From: Methanobacteriota archaeon
Lineage (GTDB): Archaea > Halobacteriota > Methanomicrobia > Methanomicrobiales > Methanoculleaceae
Assembly: GCA_023393455.1 (NCBI GenBank)
Contig: JAEWLJ010000028.1
Location: 1-7,641 of the forward strand
Length of the DNA stretch: 7,641 nt
Direction: 5' to 3'
Shown here piece after piece: positions 5,652-7,641 of the stretch (its first letter is position 1; every line of letters begins with the position of its first letter). The position numbers and the translations under genes were made by a program. The notes below the pieces were generated by a model. That model was not told the DNA's origin and made no database searches. It saw only the letters and a list, made by a program, of their open reading frames with translations.

Positions 5652-5760
5652 ATCAATCCTCATTTTGCCACAATTTGCCGAAACCCTTTTTTTTACCGGC
5701 CGGCGTTTCAGGAAATGATCCTGAAAAACGGCTTAGAATAGTGAAAAATGAGGATTTGAT
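5652..5760. repeat. 109-bp imperfect inverted repeat with nested hairpin
   Basis: The outer arms are ATCCTCATTTT (5656-5666) and its perfect complement AAAATGAGGAT (5745-5755), each extended by ATCA and TGAT with a one-base offset. Similarity weakly continues inward. The centre is a perfect 8-bp hairpin, TTTCAGGA/TCCTGAAA (5706-5713 with 5719-5726, loop of 5), extended by GCCG/CGGC across a small internal loop. A T8 run (5687-5694) sits in the left half. The AT-rich block contrasts with its GC-rich surroundings. It could be a miniature inverted-repeat element, a long hairpin RNA or a regulatory site. No clear target-site duplication is visible at its edges. Confidence 0.5.
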
Positions 5761-5920
5761 GACGTTCAAGGGAAACGATCGTTCCCCGGCGCCATCCGGG
5801 AACCCCGCGCCCTCGATAATTGTATGAACGTTGCCGGAGATACACCGGATTCCGGCCGCAACCGGAGGCGCTCCAGAGACCGGTGGTGGCGCTATTCCCG
5901 GAAATAATACCAGAAAACCA
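5761..5920. other. gene-free spacer upstream of the Cache lipoprotein
   Basis: No convincing protein gene. Visible structure includes GGGAA/TTCCC around a CGATCG centre (5770-5786) and several CCGGA/TCCGG words near 5832-5875. These may be operator or stem elements, but none is compelling alone. Confidence 0.25.
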
Positions 5921-5955
5921 ATCATATTTAATAAGGTTCCATCATATCTTCGGTT
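5921..5955 (+). promoter_or_regulatory. promoter of the Cache lipoprotein gene, probably leaderless
   Basis: ATATTTAATA (5924-5933) is a good archaeal TATA box, preceded by an A-rich AGAAAACC stretch that may serve as BRE. Its centre lies about 28 bp before the ATG at 5956, so the mRNA would start at or within a few bases of the start codon. No Shine-Dalgarno sequence precedes the ATG. Confidence 0.6.
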
Positions 5956-6768
5956 ATGCGAACTGCTGCATTTGTTGCCGCGCTCCTCATCACCGTAGCG
6001 GTGCTCGGGGCAGGCTGCACGGGAGAGAACCCGCCGCCTCCAGAGGAGGCGGTCCTCCAGGAGGCCGTCGCCGGAATAAACGGCGAACTCGCGGCGGTAA
6101 GGGCCTCGATAGGCGAGAGCGCCCGGGTGCTCGGCGAGGCCGGGCTCACGAGCGCCGCAGGGGAGAGGGCGGTGCGGCAGGCGATGCTGAACCACCCCTA
6201 CACGGAGTCGACCCTGGTGGTGACGAAGGACGGCATCGTGACGATGGCCGTGCCCGACGGCTACGCCGGCACGGTGGGAAGCGACATATCGTCTCACCTT
6301 GAGACCGGGCGATCGGTCCGGGAGCAGGCGCCGCTCGTAAGCGAGGTCTTCCCTCTCGCAGAGGGATACGCCGGGGTTGCCCAGAGTTACCCGGTCTTCG
6401 GGGAAGGCGGGGAGTACCTCGGGTTCGTGAGTATCGCCTACCGCCCTGAGACCCTCATCGGCCGGGTGATCGCACCCCTGACGGACGGCACCCCATATGA
6501 TATCTGGATGATGCAGACCGACGGCGCCGTGATCTACGACACAACGCCCGAAGAGATCGGGAAGAACCTCTTCTCGGACCCCGCATACCGGTCCCCCGCA
6601 CTCCAGGAGGCGTTCTCCCGTATCGCCGCCGAGCCCTCCGGGTCGCTCACCTACTCGTTCTGGGACACGGACTGGGCACGGAACGTGACGAAAGAGGCGG
6701 TCTGGGGAACCGCCGGGATCGACGGAACCGAATGGCGCGTCGTCGTCACGCGGAACGTCGATGCATAG
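5956..6768 (+). CDS. Cache-domain extracellular lipoprotein
   Basis: A 270-residue exported protein. Residues 1-20 form a signal peptide ending in a lipobox, VLGAGC, so Cys21 is expected to be lipidated and to anchor the mature protein outside the cell membrane. A helical segment (about 30-75) is followed by a Cache fold: STLVVTKDGIVTMAVPDGYAG near 85-105, VAQSYPVFGEGGEYLGFVSIAY near 141-162, and the membrane-distal signature YDIWMMQTDGAVIYDTTPEEIGKNLFSDPAY near 181-211 (quoted here in parts: MQTDGAVIYDTTPEEIGKN). Cache domains bind small ligands such as amino acids or organic acids. Unlike chemoreceptors or kinases, this protein has no further membrane helix or cytoplasmic output, so it is either a free-standing sensor subunit or a ligand-binding protein. 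No partner gene is adjacent. It converges with the methyltransferase gene. Confidence 0.9.
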   Translation: MRTAAFVAALLITVAVLGAGCTGENPPPPEEAVLQEAVAGINGELAAVRASIGESARVLGEAGLTSAAGERAVRQAMLNHPYTESTLVVTKDGIVTMAVPDGYAGTVGSDISSHLETGRSVREQAPLVSEVFPLAEGYAGVAQSYPVFGEGGEYLGFVSIAYRPETLIGRVIAPLTDGTPYDIWMMQTDGAVIYDTTPEEIGKNLFSDPAYRSPALQEAFSRIAAEPSGSLTYSFWDTDWARNVTKEAVWGTAGIDGTEWRVVVTRNVDA

Positions 6769-6807
6769 GGGGTGTCAGGCGCAACCGGGACCCTTTCCTT
6801 CTCCCAC
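6769..6807. terminator. short convergent intergenic region
   Basis: Only 39 bp separate the two stop codons. The plus strand ends in pyrimidine-rich CCCTTTCCTTCTCCC, preceded by a weak GGGT/ACCC pairing, which may serve as a poor terminator for the lipoprotein mRNA. No T run is present for the opposite strand. Confidence 0.25.
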
Positions 6808-7545
6808 TCACCAGAACCCGGGCACCAGGACAAAGATCGCCCAGCCCATATGCTCCTGGCCGTAGCCGAAGTACTCGTCCTGGAGGCGGTGGAGGTAATC
6901 GATCATACAGTCGCGGTCGGGGTGATCGGGGTGCTCGCCGAGCCAGGAGAGGACCGACTGCCAGATCCCCGACTCGTAGCGGTCCCAGTCGCCCGTGGAC
7001 GACCGGACGACGGCGGCGAGATCGAGCCCGACCTCGCGGGCGAGACTGAGGATCTCGTAGCCGGTCAGGACATCGGGCCACTCCCGTGCGAACTCCGGCG
7101 GGACGCGGTCGGATCGCCAGTAGCGGTCGCCGATGACGATCGTCCCCTCATCGTGGACGAGGTTGAGGAGGGCGTCGAGCGTCGCTGAAAAGCCGCCGTG
7201 GATGTGGGATGCCCCGATCGAGGCTGCGCAGTCGAACGGCTCGATCGGGGCGTAGTCGCGGGCGTCCATGCACCGGACGGCCAGCCGCTCAGAGAGCCCC
7301 GACGACCGGAGTGCCTCTTCGGCCCGGGTGCAGGCGTCCTCGCGGGCCTCGATACCGACCCCGGATACCCCGTACTCGCGCCCCCAGAGGTCGAGGATCG
7401 TGCCGTTCCCACACCCGATCTCCACGACGCGGGACCCCTCCCGGAGCCCGGCCGCCTTTCCTGCGGCGAGCACCTTCTCGGGCGTCGTGGGGTTCATGAT
7501 CGCGAGTCCTCCCTGGGTTATGCTGACGAGCTCGTTCTTATCCAT
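6808..7545 (-). CDS. class I SAM-dependent methyltransferase, substrate unknown
   Basis: A 245-residue cytoplasmic protein with a Rossmann-type methyltransferase core. Motif I is VVEIGCGNG (40-48), the acidic end of the second strand is GVGIEAR (Glu66), CMDARDY (92-98) carries the residue expected to contact adenine, and FDCAASIGASHIHGGF (104-119) lies where motif IV would be. GTIVIGDRYW (134-143) follows. The layout, with a Gly-Ala-Ser segment and a tyrosine/tryptophan-bearing strand, resembles small-molecule methyltransferases rather than rRNA enzymes, but I do not recognise the subfamily or substrate. The C-terminal 60 residues are aromatic-rich. The ATG is supported by GGAGG 10 bp upstream and a TATA box further up. 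It stands alone. Confidence 0.92.
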   Translation of the reverse strand: MDKNELVSITQGGLAIMNPTTPEKVLAAGKAAGLREGSRVVEIGCGNGTILDLWGREYGVSGVGIEAREDACTRAEEALRSSGLSERLAVRCMDARDYAPIEPFDCAASIGASHIHGGFSATLDALLNLVHDEGTIVIGDRYWRSDRVPPEFAREWPDVLTGYEILSLAREVGLDLAAVVRSSTGDWDRYESGIWQSVLSWLGEHPDHPDRDCMIDYLHRLQDEYFGYGQEHMGWAIFVLVPGFW

Positions 7546-7596
7546 GGATGGCGGTCCTCCGGGTATCGTACAGGATACGTCCTCTCCCCATAAATC
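7546..7596 (-). promoter_or_regulatory. methyltransferase promoter, leader and ribosome-binding site
   Basis: On the minus strand GATTTATG (7596-7589) is a TATA-like box predicting a start near 7567. The resulting leader of about 20 nt contains GGAGG (7560-7556), 10 nt before the ATG. A short inverted repeat, GTATC/GATAC (7563-7567 with 7574-7578, spacer of 6), overlaps the predicted transcript start and could be an operator; this last point is weak. Confidence 0.5.
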
Positions 7597-7641
7597 CGTA
7601 CACCCCGAACGAGCCAGCCGGTGCGCGAGCGACCCCCCCCC
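7597..7641. other. right edge, no gene, ending in C9
   Basis: The last 45 bases hold no recognisable gene and finish with nine C residues (7633-7641). The homopolymer reaches the window end, so its true length is unknown; it could be natural or an assembly-edge effect. Confidence 0.4.

Noticed and set aside
5759..5827. 22-codon plus-strand frame starting at 5759 behind GAGG
   Set aside because: The Shine-Dalgarno-like GAGG is part of the inverted-repeat arm, and the peptide has no recognisable feature; too short to support.
5653..5925. Minus-strand frame of about 90 codons ending in the inverted repeat
   Set aside because: It has no ribosome-binding site or domain and crosses the AT-rich inverted repeat and several hairpins; most likely chance.
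1..7641. CRISPR array, transposase gene or toxin-antitoxin pair
   Set aside because: No regularly spaced direct repeats, no transposase-like protein and no small paired genes of that type are visible in the window.

Overview
The window looks like chromosome of a GC-rich methanogenic archaeon, most likely a Methanomicrobiales relative such as Methanoculleus or Methanofollis. This rests on four things: an archaeal-type Tsr3 rRNA-modification enzyme; a winged-helix/multi-PAS regulator and a stand-alone Cache lipoprotein of the kinds common in that order; archaeal promoters (AT-rich TATA boxes about 25 bp before a start or predicted transcript end, one with an A-rich BRE); and a mix of Shine-Dalgarno-led and apparently leaderless genes. 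The genus is inference from gene style only.

Layout. Bases 1-1640 (minus strand) hold a two-gene operon: lemA, starting at TTG with a good ribosome-binding site, followed 6 bp later by a DUF2207 membrane protein that runs off the left edge. Bases 1718-3394 (minus) encode a one-component sensor-regulator with an N-terminal winged helix and four PAS domains. Bases 3395-4005 carry no convincing protein gene, but they contain a plus-strand BRE/TATA promoter, a dense run of hairpins and a T7 tract. I read this as a candidate structured RNA of about 280 nt, divergent from the PAS regulator. Bases 4006-4845 (minus) encode a fusion of a TudS-like desulfidase domain with a nucleoside 2-deoxyribosyltransferase domain. 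Only 35 bp away, tsr3 (4881-5372, plus) points the other way.

Bases 5373-5955 again lack a gene. They contain hairpins just after tsr3, a strongly paired segment that may be a minus-strand RNA, and a 109-bp imperfect inverted repeat. Bases 5956-6768 (plus) encode a Cache-domain lipoprotein with a leaderless-type promoter, convergent with a class I SAM methyltransferase (6808-7545, minus) that has its own TATA box and Shine-Dalgarno site. The last 44 bases hold no gene and end in nine C residues.

How the genes fit together. Most are single-gene transcription units. The LemA/DUF2207 pair is a membrane module. The PAS regulator and the Cache lipoprotein are sensory parts without a linked kinase. 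The TudS-deoxyribosyltransferase fusion suggests removal of sulfur from modified nucleobases coupled to base release or exchange. The most unusual content is the two gene-free, hairpin-rich intergenic regions and the domain fusion. All RNA calls are inference from promoters, pairing and T tracts, with no homology evidence.
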